From Nocardia iowensis (GTDB lineage: Bacteria > Actinomycetota > Actinomycetes > Mycobacteriales > Mycobacteriaceae), in the NCBI RefSeq assembly GCF_019222765.1, contig NZ_CP078145.1, positions 2,294,001 to 2,358,000 of the forward strand: a DNA stretch of 64,000 nt, read 5' to 3'. Numbering within the stretch: the stretch's first letter is position 1; every line of letters starts with the position of its first letter. Below the pieces are notes generated by a model. It was not told the DNA's origin and did not search any database. It saw only the letters and a program-made list of their open reading frames with translations. Position numbers and translations under genes: made by a program. Of the stretch, positions 8,133 to 16,844 are shown in pieces.

Positions 8133-9152
8133 CTACTTCTCGAACTGCGTCCGCTTCCAGTCACCATACGGCTCGTCCCGCTCCCGGACGGCCTCCCGGA
8201 AACCTGTAGTGGCCGAACGCAATTGGAAGGCATAGCCCTCGCGGGTGTGCCGGGAGATGCCATCGAAGACGGTGCTGATCATGCCCGAGTTCGCCACCCC
8301 CTGCGCGAGCAGCGCGCTGTTGAGCGCCAGTTTCGCCATGATCAACTGGTTGACCGGCATCCGCGCGATGCGCTCGAGCAGGGCTTCGGTGCGCTCGTCC
8401 AGTTCGTCGGGCGGCGTCGACTCGACCGCGAGCCCCCACTCCTCGGCCTGCTTGCCGGACAGACAGTCGCCGGTGAACAGCAGGCGCTTGGCGCGCTGGT
8501 CGCCCAGGCGGTGCGCCCACATGCCCGCGGCAGGGATGCCCCAGACGCGGGTGGGCGGGTAACCGATCTTGGTGTCTTCGGCGCAGATGATCTGGTCGGC
8601 GTACAGCGCGATGTCGGTGCCGCCGGCGACGGCGAAGCCGTGCAGTTTGGCGACCGTCGGCTTGTTGGCGTGCAGCAGGCTGGCGAAGCCGCGGTTGAAC
8701 CGGCTCATCATCGCGTAGTCGACCATGGGATCCCAAGTGCCCCAAGGGTTGTGATTGCGCGCCTGGACCACCGGATCGAGCACGGTTCCGGTCGTGGAGT
8801 CCATGCCATCGCCGGAATCGAATCCGTTCTCGGCGAAGAGGGACAGATCGTATCCGCCGCAGAAGCCTTTGCCGCGGCCGGAAACCACCATTACGTGCAC
8901 GCGCGGATCGAGGTCGGCCCGCTCGACCGCGTGCGCGAGCTCGATGGGGGTGTCGGAGGTGATCGCGTTGCCGTGTTCGGGGCGGTTGAAGGTGATCCGG
9001 GCGATCCGGCCGGTCACCTCGTAGGTGAGCGTGCGGTAGCTGATTTCGGTCGGCGGCAGCGTGCGGTCGGCCCACGGCGAATCGGGGGCTTCGGTAAGTC
9101 CCTCGTACCAAGCGGCCGGGCGGGTGCCGGAATGATTCTCGAAGTCTGACAA
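8133..9152 (-). CDS. Crotonase/enoyl-CoA hydratase family protein
   Basis: 339 residues, longer than a standard 260-residue crotonase because of an N-terminal extension (1-45) and an insert at about 112-150. The core has ITFNRPEHGNAI, the oxyanion-hole strand GRGKGFCGGYDLS and LHGFAVAGGTDIALYADQI. The usual catalytic Glu positions are not obvious, so hydration is not certain. It is divergent from the AidB-like gene across a 91-base gap holding an inverted repeat, and a PaaX-type regulator follows, which points to catabolism of a CoA-activated aromatic or alkyl substrate. Confidence 0.85.
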   Translation of the reverse strand: MSDFENHSGTRPAAWYEGLTEAPDSPWADRTLPPTEISYRTLTYEVTGRIARITFNRPEHGNAITSDTPIELAHAVERADLDPRVHVMVVSGRGKGFCGGYDLSLFAENGFDSGDGMDSTTGTVLDPVVQARNHNPWGTWDPMVDYAMMSRFNRGFASLLHANKPTVAKLHGFAVAGGTDIALYADQIICAEDTKIGYPPTRVWGIPAAGMWAHRLGDQRAKRLLFTGDCLSGKQAEEWGLAVESTPPDELDERTEALLERIARMPVNQLIMAKLALNSALLAQGVANSGMISTVFDGISRHTREGYAFQLRSATTGFREAVRERDEPYGDWKRTQFEK

Positions 9153-9198
9153 GACGGTTTCCTGACTGTGCGTCGGGGACGGGGGAACTAGCCTTGAT

Positions 9199-9234
9199 AT
9201 TACATACTTGTGTCAAGTGACGTAACACTGTAAT
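9199..9234. promoter_or_regulatory. Divergent promoter/operator, crotonase and AidB-like gene
   Basis: ATTACA (9199-9204) and TGTAAT (9229-9234) form a widely spaced inverted repeat around GTCA-AG-TGAC. TTGTGT (9208-9213), a 17-base spacer and TAATAC (9231-9236) could be the promoter for the plus gene, putting the transcript start at about its ATG (9244), so a leaderless mRNA is likely. The nearby PaaX-type regulator is the obvious candidate to bind here. Confidence 0.45.
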
Positions 9235-9243
9235 ACTGATTTC

Positions 9244-10878
9244 ATGCCCACCCACGTGGTAACGAATCAAGTTCCCCCGCTCGTCGACTATGACGCCGCC
9301 GAACAGCCCGTACTGCTGGAGGCGCTGCACCGTGCGGGCGCCGAGCACGCGCTCGACGAGCTGCACGAGATCGGACGACTGGCGGGCAGTGCCGAAGCGG
9401 CGGAGCTCGGTGATCGCGCCGAGGCGCATCCGCCGACCCTGAAGACGCACGACCGATACGGCAACCGCGTCGACGAGGTCGTCTACGACCCGAGCTATCA
9501 CCAGCTGATGACCCACGCGATCGGGTTCGGCCTGCACGGCGCGGTGTGGGCGGACCCTCGACCGAACCCGCATCTGACCCGGGCCGCGAAATTGAGCGTA
9601 TGGGGTCCGGTCGATGCCGGGCACGGCTGCCCGATCTCGATGACCTATGCCGTCGTCCCCGCACTGCGTGCCGCCCCGGACCTCGCCGTACAGTACGAAC
9701 CTTTGTTGTGTGCAAGAGAATACGATCCCGGCTTGCGTACGCCGCTGTCGAAGCGGGGTCTGATCGCCGGGATGTCGATGACGGAAAAGCAAGGCGGTTC
9801 GGACGTCCGGGCCAACACCACCGCCGCGACGCCGATGTCCGACGGCACCTACCGGATCACCGGACACAAGTGGTTCACCTCCGCGCCGATGTCGGACGTG
9901 TTCCTGGTGCTGGCGCAAGCGCCCGGCGGCCTTTCCTGTTTCTTTGTCCCGCGCGTGTTGCCCGATGGCACCCGCAATGCCTTTGCGCTGCAACGGCTCA
10001 AGGACAAACTGGGTAACCGCTCGAACGCCAGCAGCGAGGTCGAATACGACAACACCATCGGCTGGCTGGTCGGCGCCGAAGGCCGCGGCGTGCCGACGAT
10101 CATCGAAATGGTCAATCTGACCCGGCTGGACTGCACCCTCGGTACCGCCACCGGCATGCGCACCGGTGTCGCCGCGGCCGCGCACCATGCCGCCCATCGC
10201 ACTGCTTTCGGTGCGGCACTGGCGGATCAGCCGCTGATGCGCAATGTGCTGGCCGATCTCGCGATCGAGGCCGAGGCGGCGACCACCGTCGCACTGTGGT
10301 TGGCCGACCTCACCGACCAGGCGACGGCCGGGGTGGACGGCGCCGATCAGTTACGCCGAATCGCGTTGGCGGTGAGCAAATACTATGTGTGCAAACGTGG
10401 CCCGATCCACGCCGCCGAAGCGTTGGAATGCCTGGGCGGCAACGGATATGTCGAAGAGTCTCGAATGCCGCGGCTCTATCGGGAAGCGCCGTTGATGTCG
10501 ATCTGGGAGGGCTCGGGCAATGTCGCCGCCCTCGACACCCTGCGCGCGATGGCCAAACAACCGGAAACCCTCGGCGCCTTCTTCGACGAGGTGAAACGAG
10601 CGGGCGGCGCCGACCGGCATCTCGATGCCGCGATCACCCGGCTGGAACAGCAATTCGGCGACTTCGACACCATCCAGCACCGGGCCCGCCGCATCGTCGG
10701 CGATATGGCGCAGGTTCTGCAAGCGTCGCTGCTCGTGCGCTATGGCCATCCGGCCGTGGCGGATGCCTTCACCATCAGCAGGCTCGGCGGCGAGCACGGT
10801 GATGTTTTCGGCACGCTACCGACAGGCATCGATAGCACGGCGATCATTCAGCGAGCCACGCCCAAGACCGGCGACTGA
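9244..10878 (+). CDS. AidB-like acyl-CoA dehydrogenase
   Basis: 544 residues, matching the AidB branch of flavin acyl-CoA dehydrogenases. Hallmarks are the N-terminal NQVPPL and YD segments, MSMTEKQGGSDVRANTT (FAD and substrate loop, residues 178-195), ITGHKWFTSAPMSDVFL, RTAFG, and the C-terminal CLGGNGYVEESRMPRLYREAPLMSIWEGSGN. AidB is known in E. coli for the alkylation stress response; in actinobacteria relatives also sit in catabolic loci. Here it is paired with a crotonase and PaaX regulator, so acyl-CoA oxidation is as likely as DNA protection. No Shine-Dalgarno is seen before the ATG. Confidence 0.9.
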   Translation: MPTHVVTNQVPPLVDYDAAEQPVLLEALHRAGAEHALDELHEIGRLAGSAEAAELGDRAEAHPPTLKTHDRYGNRVDEVVYDPSYHQLMTHAIGFGLHGAVWADPRPNPHLTRAAKLSVWGPVDAGHGCPISMTYAVVPALRAAPDLAVQYEPLLCAREYDPGLRTPLSKRGLIAGMSMTEKQGGSDVRANTTAATPMSDGTYRITGHKWFTSAPMSDVFLVLAQAPGGLSCFFVPRVLPDGTRNAFALQRLKDKLGNRSNASSEVEYDNTIGWLVGAEGRGVPTIIEMVNLTRLDCTLGTATGMRTGVAAAAHHAAHRTAFGAALADQPLMRNVLADLAIEAEAATTVALWLADLTDQATAGVDGADQLRRIALAVSKYYVCKRGPIHAAEALECLGGNGYVEESRMPRLYREAPLMSIWEGSGNVAALDTLRAMAKQPETLGAFFDEVKRAGGADRHLDAAITRLEQQFGDFDTIQHRARRIVGDMAQVLQASLLVRYGHPAVADAFTISRLGGEHGDVFGTLPTGIDSTAIIQRATPKTGD

Positions 10879-10895
10879 AGCCGACTGCGCACCCG

Positions 10896-11627
10896 TTATG
10901 CGTCCGAGGTGACCAGCAGGTGTTCGGCGAATGTCATGAATTCGGTACGAAATGCCGCATATTCGGCACGTAGCCGCAACCCGGGCCAGTCGGCGGGCAA
11001 CAGCGGATCGGGCAGCAAGGGATCATCGAGAATATGCCGCACCGCCGCTGCCGCTACCTCGAACCGCTCACGCAACGATGACGAACTCGCGAACTCGAGG
11101 AGCAACTGCTCGGCGTCGCGAGCCCAAAGCTGGGGCGCGAAAAGGGTTTCCGCCATCGCGGCCGGTGAATCCTGCGGGACCGCGGTGAACACCGAAACCC
11201 GTCGGCGGGCATCCGGCCCGAGAACGAGCTCGATGTTCGCGGGCCGGGTCCAGACGCCTTCCCGTAATTCACCGAGTTTGCGGGCGCGCATCGTATCCCG
11301 GAACGCGGTCCGCGCGGCCGCGTCGTCACCGATGGCGGTCACCACCGCCAAATACCATTCGCCGTCCCACGCTTTCACCACGGGACTCACCGCGGCGTCT
11401 TGCCTGCGCTGCCGCTCGATCAGCCGGTCGGAGAGCCGATACACGCCGTTCGCGCGTTCCAGATCACCCATGGCGACCATCCGGGTCAGCGCGACCCGAA
11501 CAGCCGACTGTTGCAACCCCAGTTCCTCGGCCACCGAAACGATCCAGCTGACGGGGGCCTGCGCCGGATGCGTGCCGAGCAACGCACTCAGAATGGCCGA
11601 CCGAGCGGTCAGCTTCCGCACGCGCAT
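10896..11627 (-). CDS. PaaX-family transcriptional repressor
   Basis: 243 residues in the PaaX layout: N-terminal winged helix (SAILSALLGTHPAQAPVSWI, VRVALTRMVAMGDLERANGVYRLSD), a central ferredoxin-like domain (WDGEWYLAVVTAI, RKLGELREGVWTRPAN) and a C-terminal domain (RAEYAAFRTEFMTF). PaaX represses phenylacetate catabolism and is released by an aryl-CoA. It converges on the AidB-like gene with a 17-base gap; I infer it regulates the divergent crotonase/AidB promoter. Confidence 0.85.
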   Translation of the reverse strand: MRVRKLTARSAILSALLGTHPAQAPVSWIVSVAEELGLQQSAVRVALTRMVAMGDLERANGVYRLSDRLIERQRRQDAAVSPVVKAWDGEWYLAVVTAIGDDAAARTAFRDTMRARKLGELREGVWTRPANIELVLGPDARRRVSVFTAVPQDSPAAMAETLFAPQLWARDAEQLLLEFASSSSLRERFEVAAAAVRHILDDPLLPDPLLPADWPGLRLRAEYAAFRTEFMTFAEHLLVTSDA

Positions 11628-11804
11628 CGCCTCACACCTGTCCTATCCGAGTCCCGTCGGCCGATTCAGGCCATCGAACCCGGAATTCTACAGACGAGCC
11701 TGCCGGGCCCGGCCGTTCCCGCCACGAGACATCGCCCGCCCGAAGTCCGCGGCAACTGCCGTGAACTGGCGATGTGCCGAGCCGAGGCGCGAATCCGGGT
11801 GCCG

Positions 11805-12137
11805 CTAGTTCGCGTTGTTATATGCCGCGACAATGTCGGCGGGGATGCGGCCGCGGGTCGATACGTTGTGCCCGTGCTTCCTGGCCCATTCGCGGATCGC
11901 CGCTGTTTGCTCGCGATCGGTCGCCGAAGTGGCTTTCCCGGAACCTTTGCGCTTCGCCCGACCGGTCTTGCGCGCCTTTTCCGCCCACGGCTCCAGCGCG
12001 ACCCGCAGCTTGCCCGCGTTCTTGGTGGACAGATCGATCTCGTAGGCCACGCCATCGATCGAAAATTGAACTGTTTCATTCGCTTTCGACTTGCCGTCGT
12101 AGTCGTCGACCAGGGTGACGGTGACTTTCTTGGCCAT
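11805..12137 (-). CDS. lsr2: Lsr2 nucleoid-associated protein
   Basis: 110 residues. It starts [17 protein letters not shown] at 12137, followed by the dimerisation strands [14 protein letters not shown] and the C-terminal DNA-binding domain [20 protein letters not shown] with the AT-hook-like RGR that inserts into the minor groove. Length and sequence match the H-NS-like xenogeneic silencer of mycobacteria and relatives. A 7-6-7 AT-rich palindrome lies 26 bases upstream of the start, a plausible self-binding site. Whether this is the only Lsr2 of the genome or an extra copy cannot be told. Confidence 0.95.
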   Translation of the reverse strand: MAKKVTVTLVDDYDGKSKANETVQFSIDGVAYEIDLSTKNAGKLRVALEPWAEKARKTGRAKRKGSGKATSATDREQTAAIREWARKHGHNVSTRGRIPADIVAAYNNAN

Positions 12138-12162
12138 GGAGTGCGTCCTTTGCGTAGTCACG

Positions 12163-12182
12163 AGTATTTGGCTCGAAATACT
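12163..12182. promoter_or_regulatory. AT-rich palindrome upstream of lsr2
   Basis: AGTATTT (12163-12169) and AAATACT (12176-12182) form a perfect inverted repeat with a 6-base centre in a locally AT-rich patch. It could be an operator or a site for Lsr2 itself, which prefers AT-rich DNA. Confidence 0.4.
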
Positions 12183-12259
12183 AATACCGTATCGCATCGA
12201 ACTCGTCGGTGAGAAAAGCAGTGCGCCGCAGAAGTGCACGAGCATCGGCGGCGCGGTAG

Positions 12260-13144
12260 TCAGCGCAGCGATTCCGCCGCCCGCGCGGCTATCGACGCGG
12301 CGACCGCGCTCAATGCCGGTGAGTCGAGCCGCCATTGCTGCCAGTACAGCGGGACATCGATGAATGCCTCGCCATCGATGGACACCAGCTCGGTGGTAGG
12401 AGAATTTCGGGATTGCAGGTCCGGCAACATGCCCCAGCCCAATCCGAGCCGAACCGCCGCCAGGAAACCGGCCGAGGACGGGACATAATGGCGCGGCGGA
12501 TCAAGGCGTTGGCGGCTGCGGCGCCGCAGGTGCCGGTCTTGCAGATCGTCTTTGCGATCGAACAGCACCACCGGCGCCGCCGCATAAGCCTTGGCAGTGG
12601 GACCGTCGCCGAACCAGGTTCGAGCGAACCGCGGTGCGGCCATCGGCCGGTACCGCATCGCGCCGAGCCGCTCGACCTTGCAGCCCTGCACCGCGGCGGA
12701 CGTGGCGGTGATCGCCGCCATGACCGTGCCGTCGCGCAGCAGCCGGGTGGTGTGTTCCTCGTCTTCGCGGTGGATTTCGAAACAGATGCTCGGCGGTATG
12801 TCGGCGAGCGCGGGCAGCACCCAGGTTTCCAGCGAATCGGCGTTGACCGCGATGGGCAGGCGGATCGGCCGATCGGCGGGTCGATGGGCGTCGCCGAGTT
12901 CGCGGGCGGTGTCCCCGGCGAGCAGCTCGATCTGCCTGGCCAGGCGCAGCACCGCGAGCCCGGATTCGGTGGCGCGCACCGGCTTTGTGCGCTGCACCAA
13001 GACGCGGCCCGCCGCGTCCTCCAGTGCCTTGATGCGTTGGCTGACCGCCGACGGGGTGATCCGCAGGCTTTTCGCGGCGGCGTCGAACGTGCCCTCGGTG
13101 ACCGCCGCGTTCAAGGCGCGGAGCTGATCGAGCTGGAGGTCCAT
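12260..13144 (-). CDS. lysG: LysG/ArgP-type LysR regulator
   Basis: 294 residues. The N-terminus is a LysR winged helix of the LysG/ArgP branch: [55 protein letters not shown]. The effector domain carries [18 protein letters not shown] and [10 protein letters not shown], typical of LysG. It is divergently transcribed from a LysE-type exporter gene with only 43 bases between, the classic arrangement in which LysG activates lysE when Lys or Arg accumulates. Frame and length are intact. Confidence 0.93.
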   Translation of the reverse strand: MDLQLDQLRALNAAVTEGTFDAAAKSLRITPSAVSQRIKALEDAAGRVLVQRTKPVRATESGLAVLRLARQIELLAGDTARELGDAHRPADRPIRLPIAVNADSLETWVLPALADIPPSICFEIHREDEEHTTRLLRDGTVMAAITATSAAVQGCKVERLGAMRYRPMAAPRFARTWFGDGPTAKAYAAAPVVLFDRKDDLQDRHLRRRSRQRLDPPRHYVPSSAGFLAAVRLGLGWGMLPDLQSRNSPTTELVSIDGEAFIDVPLYWQQWRLDSPALSAVAASIAARAAESLR

Positions 13145-13187
13145 ATTAAGGAATCGTAATGGTAGTGCAGAATCTTTAGCTTGTCTG

Positions 13188-13850
13188 GTGATAATGCCCG
13201 GCCTAGCGTCGGCGAATGTGGATGTTCCCTCGGCGGCCTTGGCGGCTTTCTCCGGTCTCGGTTTCGGACTCTCATTGATCGTGGCGATCGGCGCACAGAA
13301 CGCGTTCGTGCTGCGTCAGGGGGTGCGCGGACAGCACATTTTCGCGGTCGTCGCGGTGTGCGCGCTGTCGGATATCGTGCTGATCGCCGCGGGCGTCGGG
13401 GGTTTCGGCGTGGTCGTCCAATCGGTGCCCGCCGCGGTCACGGTGGTTCGTTATGCGGGTGCGGCGTTCCTGCTCGGCTATGCCATCCTCGCGGCGCGGC
13501 GGGCATTCGCGTCGGCCACGCTCACCGCCGAATCCGCGGGCGCGACCGTGGCGCTCGGCGCGACGGTCGCTACCTGCCTGGCTCTGACCTGGCTCAACCC
13601 GCACGTCTACCTGGACACCGTGGTCCTGCTCGGCGCCGTCGCCAACACCTATACGAGCCCCGACCGCTGGTTCCTCGGCGCGGGCGCGATGCTCGGCAGT
13701 GTGATCTGGTTCACCGCGCTCGGGTACGGCGCCCGCCTGCTCGGCCCGCTGTTCGCCCGTCCACTTGCCTGGCGCGTCCTGGATTCCGCTATCGCCGTGA
13801 TGATGACGCTGCTGGCGGTGGCGCTGTTGCTCGCCGGTCCGTCGCCTTGA
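13188..13850 (+). CDS. lysE: LysE/ArgO-family amino acid exporter
   Basis: 220 residues, six hydrophobic segments. The diagnostic LysE motif GFGLSLIVAIGAQNAFVLRQGVRG (residues 25-48, partial quote) and TWLNPHVYLDTVVLLGA are present. The frame opens with GTG 13188; ATG 13194 is an alternative start. It exports basic amino acids (Lys/Arg) by proton antiport in the family. Control by the divergent LysG is expected. Confidence 0.92.
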   Translation: MIMPGLASANVDVPSAALAAFSGLGFGLSLIVAIGAQNAFVLRQGVRGQHIFAVVAVCALSDIVLIAAGVGGFGVVVQSVPAAVTVVRYAGAAFLLGYAILAARRAFASATLTAESAGATVALGATVATCLALTWLNPHVYLDTVVLLGAVANTYTSPDRWFLGAGAMLGSVIWFTALGYGARLLGPLFARPLAWRVLDSAIAVMMTLLAVALLLAGPSP

Positions 13851-13961
13851 CGGCGAAACCACGGCGTCCGGAGCTGGGCTGGTAGTCGAGAGCTGGCTGC
13901 CACGCGGGAAACTCGAATGTTGCCACTAGTCGTGAGACGAGTGTTGTTCGGCGAGAACAGG

Positions 13962-13983
13962 GTTGGCTGAGCCACCTGGGTGA
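13962..13983 (+). promoter_or_regulatory. Candidate stress-type promoter upstream of csbD-like gene 1
   Basis: GTTG, a 12-base spacer and GGGTGA. The same GTTG-N12-GGGTG pattern lies before the second CsbD gene (53821-53842). The -10 part resembles the SigF/SigB GGGTA type, but the spacing is shorter than the usual 15-17, so this is tentative. Confidence 0.3.
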
Positions 13984-14081
13984 TGCGAGACACAGTCGCC
14001 GGGGTGTCCCGTGCTGATTGAGGCACCGGACGCCGGGTATGCGGCGAATGACCGCCCACACCCCGAGTTGGAGGAGTAGTC

Positions 14082-14333
14082 ATGACCAAGCACGAGAGTG
14101 GACCGCGCGAGGCCGTCGAGGGCGTCGTCGAAGACGTCAAGGGCAAGGCCAAGGAAGCCGCGGGCGTTGTCACCGGGAACGAAGGCCTGAAGAGCGAAGG
14201 CCGGGCCCAGCAGGAGAAGGCCGAGTCCGAGCGCGAGGCCGCAAAGAAGGAAGCCGAGGCCGAGAAGGCTCGCGCCGAGGCCAATCTCGACGAGGCTCGC
14301 CAGAGTGCCCATCAGAGCGGCAAGGAGTCCTGA
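14082..14333 (+). CDS. CsbD-family stress protein
   Basis: 83 residues, all helical and highly charged. The first 45 residues match CsbD (GPREAVEGVVEDVKGKAKEA, GNEGLKSEGRAQQEK); the remainder is a Glu/Ala/Lys helix (SEREAAKKEAEAEKARAEA). CsbD is a SigB-dependent protein of B. subtilis with unknown biochemistry. A second, shorter CsbD lies at 53925. A strong terminator follows directly. Confidence 0.88.
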   Translation: MTKHESGPREAVEGVVEDVKGKAKEAAGVVTGNEGLKSEGRAQQEKAESEREAAKKEAEAEKARAEANLDEARQSAHQSGKES

Positions 14334-14339
14334 CCGCTG

Positions 14340-14384
14340 AAATCGGCGGCGCGGGGACGATATTCGTCCCCGCGCCGCCGATTT
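14340..14384. terminator. Bidirectional terminator, perfect 21-bp stem
   Basis: Two perfectly complementary 21-base arms (14340-14360 and 14364-14384) around a 3-base TAT loop. The ends are AAAT/ATTT, giving U-runs in both directions. It separates the CsbD gene from the converging lipase gene. Confidence 0.85.
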
Positions 14385-14403
14385 ATGTTGCGGCACAGGG
14401 TGC

Positions 14404-15618
14404 TCAGCAGTCGCTCGGTGCCGGTGTGCCGCGGAATCGCTCCTCGATCCATGCCATCGCGGCCGGTGCGCCGAGTACCGCGGTGGTCAGATGGTCCGGG
14501 CTGGGGAACAGGGCCGATCGAACGCTGGCACCGGCCGCGCAATACCGGCGCACGGTGTTGTCGATCGAAGCCACCGGGATCAGCGCGTCCTCGTGCGAAC
14601 GCCATTGGTAAATCGGCGTTTTCGGCACACCGTCGTAGAGTTCCAGGCTGTTCTCCTCGAGCACGGAGCGGGCACTCGGGTCGTCGGCCAGCGAGGTGGA
14701 ACTGGCCACGTCGAGCACGCTGTGACCGGCACCGGCCGCCAGGATCTCGTTGGTGCAGCCGTTGGCGATCCGGTCGCGGGTCGCCAGGCCGAAGGCGTTC
14801 AGATGGTCGCTGATCGGCAGCCGCGTCGGGTATTCCCGCTCGAGTCCGATGGCCGCCGCCAGCGCGAGGCCGAACGCCGGATGCCTGGAGTAACCGAGTC
14901 CCTCGGTCATCTTCACCAGGTTCATCGGAACCCCGCCTTCGGCCGCGCCCGCGATGTCGAGTTCCGGTGCGTAGGTCGGCGCCAGCGCGGCCGCCCAGCC
15001 CGTCGCCATGCCGCCGCCGGAGTAGCCGAACAGCGCGATCGGGCTGGTGGCGACGCCGAGCTCGGCGACCTGCCGGGCGGCGCGAATGCCGTCGAGGGTG
15101 ATCATCCCGCCCAGCTTGGCCGCGCCGTAGGCGCTCGTAGGCCCGAGATGGTCGGGCAGCGCCACCGACCAGCCGCGCAGCAGCACCGCGTTGAGCGCGG
15201 GGGCCTCGCGCACGGCCAGATTCGGATCGTCGGTATAGAGCACGCGCGATACCGCGCACCGGGTGCCGAGGCCGTTGATGATGTGCTGGTAGGACAACAG
15301 CGGTCCGCCTGGGACGTGGTTGTGCGGGGTCAGCACGGTGGTGGTGGCCGCGATCGGATCGCCCGCCGAATTGGTCGACCGGAATTTGATCATCGTGACG
15401 GTGGTGCCGGGGAAGGCGAGCAGCGCGGGCATCGAGCGAACGCCGAGCACGTCACCCGGTTTCGCCCGATCCAGATCCGCCGGTGCCGCATAGAAGGGGT
15501 CCGGGTCCGGCAGCGGGTAGATCGGTTGTGCCGCAGCGATACCCGGTGTGACGGCTACCTGAGCGGCCGACAGCACGAGGGCCAGCGCGGCGAGCGCGGG
15601 GCTGATGTGTCGAAGCAT
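14404..15618 (-). CDS. Secreted lipase (LIP family)
   Basis: 404 residues starting MLRHISPALAALALVLSAAQ at 15618, with a Sec signal peptide cut after about AAAQP (residues 28-32). The catalytic Ser lies in FGYSGGGMATGWAAA; the C-terminal region has YQWRSHEDALIP (Asp) and FPSPDHLTTA (His). This is the secretory triacylglycerol lipase family of Nocardia, Mycobacterium and Candida. The open frame extends upstream to 16011, but the extra residues are low-quality Arg/Pro sequence and the signal peptide fixes the start. Confidence 0.9.
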   Translation of the reverse strand: MLRHISPALAALALVLSAAQVAVTPGIAAAQPIYPLPDPDPFYAAPADLDRAKPGDVLGVRSMPALLAFPGTTVTMIKFRSTNSAGDPIAATTTVLTPHNHVPGGPLLSYQHIINGLGTRCAVSRVLYTDDPNLAVREAPALNAVLLRGWSVALPDHLGPTSAYGAAKLGGMITLDGIRAARQVAELGVATSPIALFGYSGGGMATGWAAALAPTYAPELDIAGAAEGGVPMNLVKMTEGLGYSRHPAFGLALAAAIGLEREYPTRLPISDHLNAFGLATRDRIANGCTNEILAAGAGHSVLDVASSTSLADDPSARSVLEENSLELYDGVPKTPIYQWRSHEDALIPVASIDNTVRRYCAAGASVRSALFPSPDHLTTAVLGAPAAMAWIEERFRGTPAPSDC

Positions 15619-15824
15619 GACGATGAGCGACTCCCATTCCTCACGACATTCACGGGGATTTGTTTTGCATGTGGAAAGTCGAATAACTCGAAAACCGGCC
15701 GTGAAAATTCGCCCGGCCGGTGTTCGGACGAGCGACACATTATGGGAAAAACGGAAAGGCCCGGCGGAGCCGCGCCGTGCCATCGCCACCCGGTTGCCGG
15801 CGCGCCGGTTACGGTGGCCGAGTG

Positions 15825-16844
15825 ATGTTGGCAGTCGTCGGTCTTGTGCTGTTGGGTGTGTTCGTGCTGAGGTTCCGCAAGGATCGCCGTCGGCTGAGCA
15901 ATGGGGTGTTTCTGCTGCTCGGGATGGCATTCTGCGGTGTCTGGCTGCTCGGATCGGGTGCCGAGGGCGACACGCCGGTGGTGCTGGCGGGCCTGCTGGT
16001 GTTGCTGTCACCGCTGCTCGTGCTGGTGCTCGCCGGGTTGCTGATGGTCAACGGCGGACAGCTGCTCCGGCGTGAAGGAGTGCGGGTCGCCAATCTGCTC
16101 CCACTCGGGCTCGGTATCGCGCTACTCGTTCCCTATGTCTTGCTGGCGGTGGCCATTTTCACCGGGGAGATCTGGTTCGTGGTGATTTTGGCGTCGCTGA
16201 CCATGGCGGTGAGCTACATCGGCTTTCTGTTCGCCAGCTTCCTGCCGTATTCGCTGTTCTACGGGGCGCTGCCATATCGGCCCGGCATGGACGCGATCGT
16301 CGTGCACGGCTCCGGTCTGCTCGGTGACCGGGTGCCGCCGCTGCTGGCCAGTCGGCTGGATCGGGCCGTCGAGCTCTACCGAGCCGAGATCGCGGCGGGC
16401 CGCAGGCCGGTGCTGATCACCAGCGGCGGTAAGGGTTCCGACGAAGCCGTATCGGAGGCGGCGGCGATGGCGGGCTATCTCGTAGACAAGGGCGTGCCCG
16501 CCGAAAACGTGGTGCTGGAGGACCGTTCGACGACCACCAGGGAGAATCTGCTCTACACCAAGCGGTTACTGGGCGAGCGCGGCACGTCCACTCGAATGGT
16601 CCTGGTGACCAGCAACTTTCACATCCTGCGGACGGCGATCCTGGCCCGGCGACTCGACCTCGACGCCGAGGTGACCGGTGCCAAGACCGCCTTCTACTAT
16701 CTGCCATCGGCGATTCTGCGCGAGTTCGCCGCGATCCTGGTGGCCTACAAGTGGGTCAACATGATCACCTGTCTCGCGCTGACGGCGCTGCCGGTGCTCG
16801 CGCTGCTGCTCACCCGCGACATGCCGCACCACTACGGCGACTGA
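15825..16844 (+). CDS. YdcF/ElyC-type DUF218 membrane protein
   Basis: 339 residues from ATG 15825 (GTG 15822 directly before is possible). The N-terminal half has five hydrophobic segments; the DUF218 domain follows: DAIVVHGSGL, ITSGGKGSDEAVSEAAAMA, LEDRSTTTRENLLYTKRLL and LVTSNFHILRT; a last TM segment lies at about 310-332. ElyC/YdcF proteins are inner-membrane proteins linked to envelope polymer assembly or DUF218-type nucleotide binding. Its end overlaps the converging SDR gene by 13 bases. Confidence 0.88.
   Translation: MLAVVGLVLLGVFVLRFRKDRRRLSNGVFLLLGMAFCGVWLLGSGAEGDTPVVLAGLLVLLSPLLVLVLAGLLMVNGGQLLRREGVRVANLLPLGLGIALLVPYVLLAVAIFTGEIWFVVILASLTMAVSYIGFLFASFLPYSLFYGALPYRPGMDAIVVHGSGLLGDRVPPLLASRLDRAVELYRAEIAAGRRPVLITSGGKGSDEAVSEAAAMAGYLVDKGVPAENVVLEDRSTTTRENLLYTKRLLGERGTSTRMVLVTSNFHILRTAILARRLDLDAEVTGAKTAFYYLPSAILREFAAILVAYKWVNMITCLALTALPVLALLLTRDMPHHYGD

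Noticed and set aside
8161..10197. 678-residue open frame on the minus strand across the crotonase and AidB genes
   Set aside because: Shadow of two real genes in other frames; the translation is Arg/Gly-rich with no family match, and it would need to overlap the divergent promoter.
14404..16011. 535-residue version of the lipase
   Set aside because: The first 131 residues are non-coding in character and precede a clear signal peptide at 15618.
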